A DNA stretch of 64,000 nucleotides from Brachybacterium huguangmaarense (GTDB taxonomy: Bacteria; Actinomycetota; Actinomycetes; Actinomycetales; Dermabacteraceae): NCBI RefSeq assembly GCF_025725725.1, contig NZ_CP107020.1, positions 1 through 64,000 of the forward strand, in the 5' to 3' direction. Positions 34,858 through 43,390 of the stretch are shown here, in pieces (position 1 is the first letter of the stretch; every line of letters starts with the position of its first letter). A model generated the notes under the pieces. The model did not search any database. It saw only the letters and a program-made list of their open reading frames with translations, and was not told the DNA's origin. A program made the translations under genes and the position numbers.

Positions 34858-35709
34858 GTGCGACGTACCCGTCAGCTCCAGGCCGCCCTCGCCATGGTGG
34901 CTTGCTTGACTGTCGTGTCGATCGCAGGGTGCGGATCCACTGGCGACTCGGTGCCGTCTGCCGCAGGCGCGCACGACGGCGGAGGGGTGGACTTCCCCAC
35001 CGTGTCGGCGTTCGATTACCAGCTCGGCAGTCCCTACACCCCCTCATCAGGGGTCGAGCTGGTGGTTCGTGACCGCACCGCTTCGCCGGCCGACGGGCTG
35101 TACTCGATCTGCTACGTCAACGCATTCCAGACCCAGCCAGGCGAACGCGACCAGTGGCCGGACGAGGTTCTCCTCACAGCTGATGGAGCACCCGTCTTCG
35201 ACGCCGACTGGCCCGACGAGATTCTGCTGTACACCTCGACGAGCAGCAAACGCGAAGCGATCCTCGACACCGCCTCGTCGTGGATCCAGGGTTGCGCAGA
35301 CGCCGGGTTCGAGGCGGTCGAGTTCGACAACCTCGACAGTCTCACCCGCTCACACGACGTCCTTACCGTCGACGACAATCTGGCTCTCGCCCGTGCTCTC
35401 GTGGATATCGCGCACGCAGCCGGACTCGCGGCGGGGCAGAAGAACTCGGCCGAATACACGGCGCGCCTCAAGAGCGAGGCGGGGCTCGATTTCGCAATCG
35501 CAGAGGAGTGCGCCGCCTACAACGAATGCACGGCATACACGGATGCCTACGGCGACGCGGTCATCGACATCGAATACGCGGACACCCTTCCCCGAAGCTT
35601 CGCCGAGATGTGCGAAGACACAGCATCACCGAGAGCGATGATCCTCCGAGACCGCGACCTCGTGACCCCGGACGATGACGGCTACGTGTTTCGGACGTGC
35701 GCTCACTGA
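34858..35709 (+). CDS. GH114 family lipoprotein (polygalactosaminidase-like)
   Basis: A 283-residue secreted lipoprotein: signal with lipobox 'VVSIAGC' near residue 25, then a TIM-barrel of the GH114/TM1410 type. 'GLYSICYVNAFQTQPGE', 'GFEAVEFDNLDSLTRSH' (catalytic Asp candidates) and 'GQKNSAEYT' are family blocks. GH114 enzymes cleave alpha-1,4-linked galactosamine polymers. It may act on a cell-surface or biofilm polysaccharide. Six cysteines in the mature part could form disulfides. GTG start; leaderless signal. Codon use is slightly less GC-rich than core genes. Confidence 0.85.
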   Translation: MRRTRQLQAALAMVACLTVVSIAGCGSTGDSVPSAAGAHDGGGVDFPTVSAFDYQLGSPYTPSSGVELVVRDRTASPADGLYSICYVNAFQTQPGERDQWPDEVLLTADGAPVFDADWPDEILLYTSTSSKREAILDTASSWIQGCADAGFEAVEFDNLDSLTRSHDVLTVDDNLALARALVDIAHAAGLAAGQKNSAEYTARLKSEAGLDFAIAEECAAYNECTAYTDAYGDAVIDIEYADTLPRSFAEMCEDTASPRAMILRDRDLVTPDDDGYVFRTCAH

Positions 35710-35768
35710 CATCCGTTGCACTTCTGCCGCTTCGTCATGCGTGATGAGACGGGTATCGCCCACGGCAA

Positions 35769-36198
35769 TCACGCGACCTCCAGCGGCGTGGTCGCACCGA
35801 CGTGCTCGGCGACGCGGTCCTCCGCGGCGTCCAGTTCGTACCTCGTCTGCAGGTCGAGCCAGAACGGGTCCGCTCTGACGTAGCGCTCCAGGCGCAGCGC
35901 AGCGCCCGCCGTGATGGCCCGCTCGCCGTGCCCGATCTCGTTGATTCGCCGCGCGGAACACCGATCGATACAGCGACCTCGTTCTGCGTGACGCCGAACC
36001 CCTCGATGTCGCCAGAAGCCCCTCCCCAGGCACATGGGCGGGCAGTGCTTCTCGGACTTCATCCCTCCTCAGGGACAGACCACGATCCGCACCTCCCCGG
36101 TACCGGCATCGGTCCAGCGGAAGCAGAACCTCCACTGGCCATTGGTGCGGAATCCGGTCTCACGACCAGCACGTGACGTCACCCGCCAACGACGCTCG
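35769..36198 (-). pseudogene. Broken HigBA toxin-antitoxin pair
   Basis: The minus strand holds the last ~45 residues of a HigB-like toxin ('TNGQWRFCFRWTDAG', 36069-36198) and, from an ATG at 36062, a HigA-like antitoxin. HigA is spread over several frames: 'EGFGVTQNEVAVSIGVP' in one and 'RRINEIGHGERAITAGAALR' plus 'FWLDLQTRYELDAAEDR' in another. The toxin N-terminus is missing and joins directly to the ychF-end-like repeat at 36199. Both genes are therefore dead. Confidence 0.7.
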
Positions 36199-36242
36199 AC
36201 GTTGAAGCGAAACTCCACGGCGTTTCGCAGCTGGAGTGAGCC
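36199..36242 (-). repeat. ychF-3'-end-like repeat, copy 1
   Basis: On the minus strand this segment encodes LQLRNAVEFRFNV, matching the canonical YchF C-terminus (VEFRFNV). It is homologous over about 42 bases to the copies at 42267 and 53457. Here the frame continues into the HigB remnant rather than ending. Possible old attachment site. Confidence 0.6.
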
Positions 36243-36312
36243 TTCGGAGGACAAGAGTGGGCTTTGTTGCTCCCCCTTGGGCCAATTGTGTCGCACTTGG
36301 CCGCCCCGACGG

Positions 36313-37092
36313 TCAGCTGAGAATCCGTTTGACGAGCGGGAGCGCATATCGCCAGTCGTCGCCGTCTTGATCAAAGAGATCGGCGTCCTCGAACCAGGTT
36401 GCGTCCGCCTCCGGATGAGGGCCAATCAAGCCCACACTTCCATCGCCAAACCGATAACACGCGGCGGCGAGGTCGCCTGTCTCGTAATGGGCGTAGGCCT
36501 CAGCGCCGCCTACAGGCAACCGCGCGCCCTCTTGGAAGTAGGTCCATCGCAACGTGTCGCCCCACGTGATTGCCACCACATCATCCGTACTATCTTTCAC
36601 AGGGAAGTCGGGAACGCCCACCTCCCCCTCGACGGATTCACTGAAAAAGCCGAACCCCTCGCTCCCTGCGAGATATGCACCCATGCAGATGCCGAGGTAG
36701 CTACCGCCGGTAGCCACAAAGTCACTCACCCCGCGGATGAAATCCGCAGGAAAACTCTGGGCAGCGGCACGAATATCGTCCCCACCGCCGGGCTGAGCGT
36801 AGAGAGCGACTCCAGAAAGGGCACTTGATTTGAGAGGGAATTCTTCATGCGGGCCGATAAACGCAACGTCCATACCAAGCGGTGATTGCGACAGTCGCTC
36901 AGCAAGAGTTTCCGAGCATCCTGCGCACCCCGCCGGGCCGCGGTACACGAGGGCGATCCGCGCATCCGGAGTCTCGTCGTCGTTCCTGCTGATCGGTGCA
37001 CATCCGTTCGCCAGCCCAGCGAAAGGGACCGTCAGCAGCCCCGCGAGGACCGACCGGCGCGACCGTCCAGCGGGTGATTCGAACGTACACAT
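36313..37092 (-). CDS. BPL-N domain protein (glutamine-amidotransferase fold), Tat or lipoprotein exported
   Basis: A 259-residue protein. The N-terminus has a twin-arginine-like signal 'GRSRRSVLAGLLTVPFAGLA' with a following 'ANGC' that could be a lipobox. The body resembles the biotin-protein-ligase N-terminal domain, a class I glutamine-amidotransferase fold: the nucleophile Cys sits in 'YLGICMGAYLAG' near residue 135 and 'LIGPHPEADATWF' carries a His/Glu. Substrate unknown; the export signal argues for a role outside the cytoplasm. GC content is lower than the core. A TAGCAT hexamer lies six bases before the ATG. Confidence 0.8.
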   Translation of the reverse strand: MCTFESPAGRSRRSVLAGLLTVPFAGLANGCAPISRNDDETPDARIALVYRGPAGCAGCSETLAERLSQSPLGMDVAFIGPHEEFPLKSSALSGVALYAQPGGGDDIRAAAQSFPADFIRGVSDFVATGGSYLGICMGAYLAGSEGFGFFSESVEGEVGVPDFPVKDSTDDVVAITWGDTLRWTYFQEGARLPVGGAEAYAHYETGDLAAACYRFGDGSVGLIGPHPEADATWFEDADLFDQDGDDWRYALPLVKRILS

Positions 37093-37098
37093 ACTTCA

Positions 37099-37104
37099 AT
37101 GCTA
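37099..37104 (-). promoter_or_regulatory. -10 hexamer, leaderless promoter of BPL-N gene
   Basis: TAGCAT on the minus strand, six bases before the ATG at 37092. Confidence 0.55.
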
Positions 37105-37215
37105 GGTGGGCATGGTCCACTGCCCAAAGCGACCGGTGCAGCCTGCTCCTGGCCTCTGATCGTTGAACGCGGCCCGAAGTCAGGGGCTGCTGCTCGGATG
37201 GGTGACATTGGATCG

Positions 37216-38322
37216 TCACGCAGCCTGGTCGGCTGGCTCAAAGTTCGTCTGCAGGTCCGGTTTCGACGCCGGGGAGCAGTGACCGGCTCTTCGCACACGA
37301 GGATGTGGGGCTCGCAGTCGCGCGGGCCCTTGGGTTCGACCCACGAGTGAATGGTCCCGGGTTCTCTGCCGCTGCTTTGTGGGTGCGGGCTCTCGGGTGA
37401 GGGCCTCGTTGTGCAGCGTCTCCAACTCTATCGGGGTGAGCATCCCGAGGGAGCCGTGGAGGCGCCGGTTGTTGTACCAGTCGACCCCGCCGGCAGTCGT
37501 GTACTCGACGTCTGAGAGCGTCCGGAACGGGCCGTGGTGGAAGGCGGTGGTGCGGAGGCACTCGGTCTTAAACAGCCCATTGACCGTCTCCATCAGCGCG
37601 TTATCGAACGCATCGCCGACGGTCCCGATCGAGGCAGCGATGCCCTCGAGGTGCTCGGTGTACCGGATCGACGTGTACTGCGATTCGGCATCGCTGTGCG
37701 CCACCAAAGAGCCTGGTGAGACCTGGTTTCCCTCGCGTTCCCGCAGCCACAGCGCGATCCACAGTGGCGTCATGTCGAGATCGGTGCGCATGCTCGAGGA
37801 CGCGTGCCAGCCCACGATCCGCTGGGCGAAGACGTCGACGACGAACGCGACGTAGACGAGCCCGGCCCAGGTGCGGACGTAGGTGAAGTCGGTGACCCAG
37901 ACCAGGTTCGGAGCCGGGGCGGTGAAGTCCCGATTCAGCAGGTCACCGGCACGTCTCCCGTCCGGGCCAGGGATCGTGGTGCGGATCTTCTTCGCCCGCC
38001 GGGTGCCCTCGAGGCCGAGGGTCCGCATCGCCCGGTCCACCGCCCCACGGGAGGTGCCGGCCAGGCCTTCCTGGCGGCGGAGCAGCGCGACCCACTTCCG
38101 CCGCCCGTAGAGCCCCTCGGGCGTCATCTGGACCTGCGCGGTGGCGGGATTGATGGTCCAGGCGAGGTCGCGGATCTTGTCTTCGACCAGGGCATCTGTG
38201 ATGGTGCGCTCGGCGAGGCGGGCCGGTCGCTTCCAAGACCGGTAGTTACGTGCAGCGATGCTCAGGCCCTGCTGGCGCAGGACGAGCAGGATCGGCTCGG
38301 CTGCATAGCCCTCGGCGCGCAT
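37216..38322 (-). CDS. IS3-family transposase OrfB
   Basis: A 368-residue DDE integrase-core protein. The catalytic residues lie in 'WVTDFTYVRTWAG' (Asp), 'VAHSDAESQYTSIRY' (Asp) and 'NALMETVNGLFKTE' (Glu). The usual 'HSDRGSQYTS' is changed to 'HSDAESQYTS', which may affect activity. The C-terminus runs about 50 residues past the usual end. In intact members this part is produced by -1 frameshifting from orfA. Confidence 0.88.
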   Translation of the reverse strand: MRAEGYAAEPILLVLRQQGLSIAARNYRSWKRPARLAERTITDALVEDKIRDLAWTINPATAQVQMTPEGLYGRRKWVALLRRQEGLAGTSRGAVDRAMRTLGLEGTRRAKKIRTTIPGPDGRRAGDLLNRDFTAPAPNLVWVTDFTYVRTWAGLVYVAFVVDVFAQRIVGWHASSSMRTDLDMTPLWIALWLREREGNQVSPGSLVAHSDAESQYTSIRYTEHLEGIAASIGTVGDAFDNALMETVNGLFKTECLRTTAFHHGPFRTLSDVEYTTAGGVDWYNNRRLHGSLGMLTPIELETLHNEALTREPAPTKQRQRTRDHSLVGRTQGPARLRAPHPRVRRAGHCSPASKPDLQTNFEPADQAA

Positions 38323-38342
38323 CTCATCGATGAACGCGCAGA

Positions 38343-38605
38343 TCAGAGGTTTCGGGGGTCGAGCTTGCCGGCGAAGAAAATCGAGGCCCGGCGGAGGATC
38401 TCGTTGTCCTCGCGCAGCCGCTTGTTCTCTGCTTTCAGTCGCTTGACCTCGGCGGACTCCTCGCTGGTGACGCCGGGGCGGGTTCCATCATCGACCTCGG
38501 TTTGTGCGAGCCAGCGCCGCACGGACTCGCGCGAGACGCCTTCCTGGCGAGCCGCACGCACCTCGCTCGCAGCTGGGGATCGATCTTCTTCGGCACGCTG
38601 TCCAT
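38343..38605 (-). pseudogene. IS3-family OrfA, internally deleted and frameshifted
   Basis: From an ATG at 38605 the frame reads 'MDSVPKKIDPQLRARCVRLA', then the homologous sequence continues in another frame with 'ARQEGVSRESVRRWLAQTEV' and the leucine-zipper part 'LKAENKRLREDNEILRRASI'. The expected ~15-20 residues between the two are missing. The DNA-binding protein is therefore broken. Confidence 0.75.
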
Positions 38606-38917
38606 CCTTCCGGACTCAAACAGCAGCGGCATCAAACCCTGACCGATTCACAACCTGACGGCTATGTCCGAACCCCGCACTGCGACGCGGTTTCATCATC
38701 CCGCGCCGGGTCGCACTGCGAGCGGATCCCGCAGTGACGGATTCCGCTGCGGCACCTCCGCGTACCGATCCTCACGATGAAGACACCCCATGACAAGGTG
38801 GTTGAGCCTGTGACTGCTGTCCAGCCGCGACTTTTGGGTTGACCCAGGGCGGGCTGCCGTCGTCCTCGACGAGGAGACGTTTACCCATTGAGTGCGTCCG
38901 TTCTGGGGTCAGGCGAA
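38606..38917. other. Spacer between IS3 element and FAD oxidoreductase
   Basis: About 310 bases with no gene or RNA that I recognise. The composition is mixed and lower in GC. It may contain the IS end and joined remnants. Confidence 0.5.
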
Positions 38918-40045
38918 CTATCGCAGGGCTTCGCCGAGGCGAGCGGCGGGCGTGAGGTCGGCGGCGAGACCGCCGCCGGTCGCAGCCCGGGCAAGAGCGC
39001 GACCCAGCGCAGGTGCCTGCTTGAACAAATTGTGACCGGCCACAAAAAGGACAGAGCCTGCCTCCCACACGGCCACGCCGTCCTCGCTCCATGGGAGGTC
39101 GGTCACCCAGCAGTGAAGAAAGTCGCGCGGCTCTGGGTGGAGACCGGGCAGCGCCCGTGTCACGTATTCGCGCGCGCGTTCGTCCAGCGATCGAATCGCC
39201 GCAGGGTCGATGAACGTTCCGTCGTCGCGGACGCCGACGGTGTCGCTGAGTCCGACCGAATAACTGCTGTTGCCCGGTAGCGGCGTCGCGTACACGCCGA
39301 CTTCGCCGAAGACGCCGCTGCTGTCCTGCAGGCACGCGACTCGTGCCGGGGCGGCGTCTTTCACGTCGAAGGTCAGCCGGACGTGTGCGGCAAGGCGAAC
39401 CGGGAGCGACAGGCCGACGCTGCGGGCCAGGCGGGCGGTTTCGCGGCCGGCGCACACGACCACCTTGGAGTAGACAGCCCGGTCGGTGACGCTGCGCACC
39501 TCGACCGTCCCATCGGCGCGGGGATCGATGGAGATAACCTCTGCGGTGGTGACGGCATCTCCGAGGGCACCCGCGAGTGCCGTGATCGCGGCGCGGGTGC
39601 GGATCGCGCCGCCCGACTCGTCGAGCACCGCTGGCCCCGAGTACCCAGCGAGCAGCGGCATGCGCTGGGCGAGCTCGGCTGCATCGATCTCGTGCGCTTC
39701 CACGCCGCCGACCTCGTCGAGCACCCGCAGCCGCGCCAGGGCGCTGTCGCCGATCGCCACGACACCGTCTGATGAGACCAGCTCGACGTCGAAGTGTTCG
39801 GCCCACTCATCCCATACACCGCGGCTTTTGCGCGCGAAAGCGACGAGTCGCGGGTCGTCGTGGGCATGCCGGAAGATCCGCGACTCGCCCGCGGACTGAC
39901 CCGCTCCGGGCAGACCGGCCTCGTACAAGCGCACCGGCACGCCCTGCTCCCGCAGCGCGTACGCCGTCGACAGACCGACGATCCCGCCCCCGATTACTGC
40001 TACCTCGGGTGAACGCGTCGGGGCAACGTCGTCAGTTCCTGTCAT
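38918..40045 (-). CDS. FAD-dependent oxidoreductase, DAO family (sarcosine oxidase-like)
   Basis: A 375-residue D-amino-acid-oxidase-fold protein. The dinucleotide motif is 'VAVIGGGIVGLSTAYALRE' near residue 14. 'AGQSAGESRIFRHAHDDPRL' is typical of monomeric sarcosine oxidase/N-methyltryptophan oxidase, which bind flavin covalently. The C-terminal 'VLFVAGHNLFKQAPALG' is the usual FAD block but without the family's frequent 'GFSGHGFK' sequence, so the cysteine for covalent FAD is absent. ATG 40045 has a GAGG site; an upstream ATG is less likely. It may oxidise a methylated or secondary amine. Confidence 0.8.
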   Translation of the reverse strand: MTGTDDVAPTRSPEVAVIGGGIVGLSTAYALREQGVPVRLYEAGLPGAGQSAGESRIFRHAHDDPRLVAFARKSRGVWDEWAEHFDVELVSSDGVVAIGDSALARLRVLDEVGGVEAHEIDAAELAQRMPLLAGYSGPAVLDESGGAIRTRAAITALAGALGDAVTTAEVISIDPRADGTVEVRSVTDRAVYSKVVVCAGRETARLARSVGLSLPVRLAAHVRLTFDVKDAAPARVACLQDSSGVFGEVGVYATPLPGNSSYSVGLSDTVGVRDDGTFIDPAAIRSLDERAREYVTRALPGLHPEPRDFLHCWVTDLPWSEDGVAVWEAGSVLFVAGHNLFKQAPALGRALARAATGGGLAADLTPAARLGEALR

Positions 40046-40187
40046 CGCGGTTCCTCGATCTGTTAGGGATGTGAGATAGAGCTCAAAAGTACGGGGCCGC
40101 TGCCACGACGTCAACGGGCTGTGTCAGCCCGAAGTCACCGCGCGCAACGACCCCTCATGTCGGGGTCAGTACTCCCGGTCTGTGGTG

Positions 40188-40495
40188 TCAGGCGGGAAGT
40201 TTGGAGCCCAACACGTCGAGCTTCTCGATCGTCGGTTCGGAGAACAACGCACCCGCACCGGTCTGCTCGCCGAGAGCTACCGCAACAGGGCCAGACAGGT
40301 GAGCGTCACGTCCGGCGTCATCGGGGGAAACGTCGAAGATCCCGAAGGAGGAGGGCCCGAGGCGGATCGCGAACACGCGGTGGTCGCCGGCTCTTCCTCA
40401 ACAAGCGCACGGCCGCTGTCAAGGAAATCCTTCACGTCGTCCTCCTTGCCGGGCAATGCGTCAAACCTGACCAGCAATCCCTTGGTCACACTCAT
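40188..40495 (-). pseudogene. ABM-type quinol monooxygenase, frameshifted
   Basis: The first half (from ATG 40495) reads 'MSVTKGLLVRFDALPGKEDD' and continues to 'VEEEPATTA'. Near 40376 the homologous sequence moves to another frame: 'FAIRLGPSSFGIFDVSPDDA', then 'GPVAVALGEQTGAGALFSEP'. Together they make a normal ~100-residue antibiotic-biosynthesis-monooxygenase protein, so one frameshift has broken it. The start overlaps the stop of the DJ-1/PfpI gene. Confidence 0.75.
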
Positions 40496-41061
40496 GATGT
40501 CTTCTCTTCCTTTGTCGTGGTGCCCGCGAGTTGGGCCACGATCGCCTCGGAGAACGCCGGCAGGTCCTCCGGCGAGCGGCTGGTGATGAGATTCTTGTCG
40601 ACCACGACCTCCTGGTCGACGACGTTCGCGCCGTCATTGCGCAGATCCGTGCGGATGCTCGGGAAGGACGTCAGGGTGCGACCGGTGGCCACGTCGGCCT
40701 CGATCAACGTCCACGGTCCGTGACAGATCGCCGCCACCGACTTGCCGTTCTCGACGAAGTCCCGGACGAAGGCGACAGCGTCCTCGTCAATCCGGAGCTT
40801 GTCGGGGTTCACCGTGCCGCCCGGAAGCACCAAGGCGTCGTAGTCGGCCACCGAGGCCTCAGCCACCAGCCCGTCGACGCCGAACGTCCCCGCCGGATCC
40901 AGGTCGTTCTCGCGGGCCTTGATCTCGCCCTCATCGACGGAGAGGACCTCGGTCCGAGCGCCGGCCCTGTCCAGAGCCTCACGGGGTTGCTCGAGTTCGA
41001 CGCGCTCGACCCCGTCCGCGGCGAGGATCGTGACTCTCTTGCCCTGCAGATCTACTGCCAT
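40492..41061 (-). CDS. DJ-1/PfpI family protein
   Basis: A 189-residue PfpI-type glutamine-amidotransferase-fold protein, similar to general stress protein 18. The nucleophile-elbow Cys-His is in 'VAAICHGPWTLIEADV', and the Glu motif in 'VERVELEQPREAL'. Members include deglycase/peptidase-like stress proteins. ATG 41061 is chosen because family similarity begins there ('VDLQGKRVTILAADGVERVE'). It is coupled (ATGA) to the broken monooxygenase gene downstream. Confidence 0.85.
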   Translation of the reverse strand: MAVDLQGKRVTILAADGVERVELEQPREALDRAGARTEVLSVDEGEIKARENDLDPAGTFGVDGLVAEASVADYDALVLPGGTVNPDKLRIDEDAVAFVRDFVENGKSVAAICHGPWTLIEADVATGRTLTSFPSIRTDLRNDGANVVDQEVVVDKNLITSRSPEDLPAFSEAIVAQLAGTTTKEEKTS

Positions 41062-41071
41062 GTCAGTTGGG

Positions 41072-41126
41072 TCTGCTGCACGATCCGGTGACATCTTGAC
41101 CTGCCCTACGGTTTGGTTTCCACTCT
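41072..41126 (-). repeat. IS-end-like segment, copy 1
   Basis: About 55 bases similar to the segment at 53343-53400 (shared GCACGATC.GGTGACA and TTGACCTG..CT..GGTT.GGTTTCCA). It lies directly after the stop of an IS3 transposase remnant, so it is likely the element's terminal region. Confidence 0.5.
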
Positions 41127-41129
41127 TGG

Positions 41130-41300
41130 TCGCTAGCTCCCGGTGGTGGTCAGTGTCCGCGGGGTGCCGGCGAGGTCGTGGTCGTAGGGTGTCGCGCACT
41201 CGAGGCAGGAGTGCCGTCGACGACGGTTGTAGAACACCTCGAGGTACTCGAAGATCGCGTTCGCGAGCTCGATCTCGCCACCCTGGGCCCAGGCCCCGAT
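41130..41300 (-). pseudogene. C-terminal remnant of an IS3-type transposase
   Basis: The minus strand encodes 'IFEYLEVFYNRRRRHSCLEC' and ends LTTTGS, the typical IS3 OrfB C-terminus. The rest of the gene is absent. This fills most of the 438-base spacer between the PfpI gene and the toxin-antitoxin pair; 41301-41470 holds nothing I recognise. Confidence 0.75.
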
Positions 41301-41471
41301 CTGCACGGGATCATGGAAGCGCGCCGCCTTGCCTCGGACCGCCCGACGGAGCTGTCCGCGACGATCGCCTGCAAGCCTCTCCAGACGGTTGGTTCCCCGG
41401 CGGGATCCTCAGGTCCTCGACATCCCGATCACCGCGCCGCGCGGAGCGGCCCCTGCAAGTGACCATCACGC

Positions 41472-41493
41472 CATCTTGTACAAGATGTACCAT
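41472..41493 (+). promoter_or_regulatory. Operator palindrome and -10 of the Phd/RelE operon
   Basis: CATCTTGTACAAGATG (41472-41487) is a perfect 16-base palindrome. It directly abuts a TACCAT hexamer (41488-41493) six bases before the antitoxin ATG. This is the expected layout for autorepression by the antitoxin-toxin complex. Confidence 0.7.
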
Positions 41494-41499
41494 CAGGAC

Positions 41500-41745
41500 A
41501 TGACTTCCGTGACGCTCTCCGACTTCCGCAGCCGCCAGGCCGATCTCATCGCCGCAGCACAGCGCGAGCCCGTCGAGATCACCTCGCGCGGCGCTGGTCG
41601 TCGCGCGGTCGTCGTGTCCCCGGAGTTCTACGATCGCGCACTCCAGGCGTTGGAAGATCAGGCCGACATCCGTGCGGCGGCGGCCGCGCGTGAAGAGACC
41701 GAGCGCGTCTCCCATGAGGATCTGGTCGCCGAGCTCGGACTCTGA
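41500..41745 (+). CDS. Phd/YefM-type antitoxin
   Basis: An 81-residue antitoxin: N-terminal DNA-binding part 'MTSVTLSDFRSRQADLIAAA' and 'ITSRGAGRRAVVVSPEFYDR', then an acidic helical C-terminus that wraps the toxin. It should repress its own operon at the palindrome just upstream. Three bases separate its stop from the toxin GTG. The leaderless -10 spacing supports this ATG. Confidence 0.85.
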   Translation: MTSVTLSDFRSRQADLIAAAQREPVEITSRGAGRRAVVVSPEFYDRALQALEDQADIRAAAAAREETERVSHEDLVAELGL

Positions 41746-41748
41746 TGC

Positions 41749-42006
41749 GTGGCGTATCGCGTCACCTACGTCGCCTCGGCGGCGAAAGCCCTTCGGAAGC
41801 TCGATCGTCAGACCGCCCGACGTATTCTCGAGGCACTCAACGCCCTTGCTGATGACCCTCGCCCACCCGGTTGCATCAAGCTTCAGGGCGGCGAGGGCGA
41901 GTTGCGCATCCGAATCGGTGACTACCGAGTCGTCTATGACGTCGTGGATGATGAGCTGGTCGTGCTGATCCTCCGTGTCGGGCACCGCAGAGAGGTCTAC
42001 CGATGA
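41749..42006 (+). CDS. RelE/ParE-type toxin
   Basis: An 85-residue RelE-superfamily protein, an mRNA interferase on the ribosome. 'KALRKLDRQTARRILEALN', 'GELRIRIGDYRVVYDV' and 'VVLILRVGHRREVYR' are the family blocks, with the catalytic Arg/Tyr in place. It has a GTG start. It forms a type II pair with the Phd-like antitoxin and appears intact. Confidence 0.88.
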   Translation: MAYRVTYVASAAKALRKLDRQTARRILEALNALADDPRPPGCIKLQGGEGELRIRIGDYRVVYDVVDDELVVLILRVGHRREVYR

Positions 42007-42146
42007 GCGGGGACGGATCTCGGAGCATCGCTGACGCGCGCCCGAGCGCCCAGACCATAGGCCTCGCCAGCGACTCCACCCGGGCCCTCATCGCCCATCT
42101 CGCGGCGTAACATCACCTCGTGGGCAATGTCCCCTGGGCACCGTCG
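42007..42146. other. Spacer after relE
   Basis: A 35-codon reading frame overlaps the relE stop (ATG 42003 to TAA 42110); it has no recognisable similarity and I do not claim it as a gene. Confidence 0.4.
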
Positions 42147-42183
<37 letters not shown>

Positions 42184-42266
42184 CAGCACGGCGGCTGGCG
42201 ACCAGTTCCTGACGGAGTTCGCAGAGGAACTCACCCGGTCGCGAGGGTGAACGGCGACTCGCTCAC

Positions 42267-42308
42267 ACGTTGAACCGGAACTCCACCACGTTCCGTAGCC
42301 GAATGACC
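42267..42308 (-). repeat. ychF-3'-end-like repeat, copy 2
   Basis: On the minus strand it encodes VIRLRNVVEFRFNV followed by TGA, so it looks like a displaced YchF C-terminus with its stop. The core ACGTGGTGGAGTTCCGGTT differs from native ychF at one base. A serine recombinase fragment begins 20 bases beyond it. Confidence 0.65.
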
Positions 42309-42327
42309 TTTGACGCAGATTGGCTTC

Positions 42328-42498
42328 ATGAGTGCTGAGCCTCGGCGGGCCGCCGTCTACCTGCGGATCTCTCAGGATCGCGAGAACCGTCGCCTGGGTG
42401 TGGACCGCCACAGGGAGGACGCCGCGGCGCTCATCAGGGCTAGAGGATGGACTCCAGCAGGCGTCTACGAGGACAACGACATCTCCGGCAGTGGAGTT
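42328..42498 (+). pseudogene. N-terminal fragment of a large serine recombinase
   Basis: Reads 'MSAEPRRAAVYLRISQDREN' with the nucleophile Ser, then 'VDRHREDAAALIRARGWTPA' and 'VYEDNDISGSG', the start of a serine integrase/resolvase. After about 57 residues similarity stops and unrelated sequence follows. The rest of the catalytic domain and the DNA-binding part are missing. Its place beside an attachment-like repeat fits the integrase of a former element. 42499-42655 holds nothing I recognise. Confidence 0.75.
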
Positions 42499-42655
42499 CC
42501 CCGGTGGCGCCATCGCCCCGCCCTGCTGGGCGAGGACCTGACCGTGGGGCCCTACACGACCGCGGCGGGCACGCGCCTGCCGGCCGCGCGGTGGGCAATC
42601 GCGGCGGCGCCGGCCGGTGCCAGGGGCGGCCTGAACGGCCCGGACGGCTTCCGGG

Positions 42656-43303
42656 TCACCGGGAGGCGCCCGCCCCCGCCACCACGAGGTCGATGAGCCG
42701 GCGGAGCACCACATCGACGTCCTCGCCGTCGATGCGCCCCTGCCGGGAGCGGTTGAGCTCGGCGAGCACCCCGGTGACGATGAGCCGGGCGCCGGTTGCC
42801 GCCGCCGCGCCGGGGGCGCCGACCCGGTCGTCGCGCAGGCGCGCGGCGATCTGCTCCTCGAGCCCCTCGACGCGACCGAGGACCCGCTGGCGGTGCGGCA
42901 TATCCGCACCGAAGAGGATCTCGCGGGCGACCCACGTCGTGGGCTCGGGCCAGCGGCGCATCGCGGCGACGAACGGCGAGACAAGGGCCGCGATCTGGGC
43001 CGCGGTCTCCCCCGCCGCCGGCGCGGAGCGCGGCGGGGCCGTGTTCGCCTGCTCGTGGGCGCCCCAGAGCGCCTCGGCGACCATCATGAGCAGCTCCGCC
43101 TTCGTGGCCGCGTACTGGAAGACGGTCCCCTGCGCCACATCCGCGAGGCGCGCGACCTCGCTCATCGAGGTGCGCTCGAACCCGCGCTCCTCGAACAGCG
43201 CCAGCGCCGCGGCGAGGATGCGGGCGCGCTTGTCCGCCTTCGCCCGCTCGCGCCTGCCCGGCGCCGCCGAGGGCGCCAGCTCCGTGTGATCCCGAGTTCC
43301 CAT
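42656..43303 (-). CDS. TetR/AcrR family regulator of the oleate hydratase gene
   Basis: A 215-residue TetR-type repressor. The helix-turn-helix is at about residues 25-65 ('TSMSEVARLADVAQGTVFQY'). The C-terminal ligand domain is typical in size, likely for a fatty acid given its neighbour. It diverges from the hydratase gene across 87 bases that hold a palindrome. A perfect TACAAT hexamer lies six bases before its ATG. Confidence 0.88.
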   Translation of the reverse strand: MGTRDHTELAPSAAPGRRERAKADKRARILAAALALFEERGFERTSMSEVARLADVAQGTVFQYAATKAELLMMVAEALWGAHEQANTAPPRSAPAAGETAAQIAALVSPFVAAMRRWPEPTTWVAREILFGADMPHRQRVLGRVEGLEEQIAARLRDDRVGAPGAAAATGARLIVTGVLAELNRSRQGRIDGEDVDVVLRRLIDLVVAGAGASR

Positions 43304-43309
43304 GCGGCC

Positions 43310-43338
43310 ATTGTAGTCGACTCAATTCTGAGTACACT
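43310..43338. promoter_or_regulatory. Divergent promoters with TetR operator
   Basis: Minus strand: TACAAT (43310-43315) six bases before the regulator ATG. Plus strand: TTGTAG (43311-43316) and TACACT (43333-43338) with a 16-base spacer form a promoter for the hydratase. ACTCAATTCTGAGT (43320-43333) is a palindrome between the two plus-strand boxes and would block both promoters when bound. Confidence 0.65.
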
Positions 43339-43390
43339 CAATATCGAGGCCGGGTGATCGGCATCCGGCACGCGACGGGAAGGACGGATC

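Larger units (their letters stand above)
37205..38640 (-). mobile_element. IS3-family insertion sequence
   Basis: An IS3-type element with overlapping orfA and orfB on the minus strand. The outer limits are approximate because no clear terminal inverted repeat or target duplication could be matched by eye. OrfA has an internal deletion, so the element is probably unable to move on its own. Confidence 0.75.

Noticed and set aside
36199..36242. Repeat as part of an intact HigB coding sequence
   Set aside because: The same segment occurs at two other places without HigB, and HigB similarity starts only after it.
42003..42110. 35-codon frame overlapping the relE stop
   Set aside because: No ribosome site, no similarity and biased composition; not enough for a gene call.
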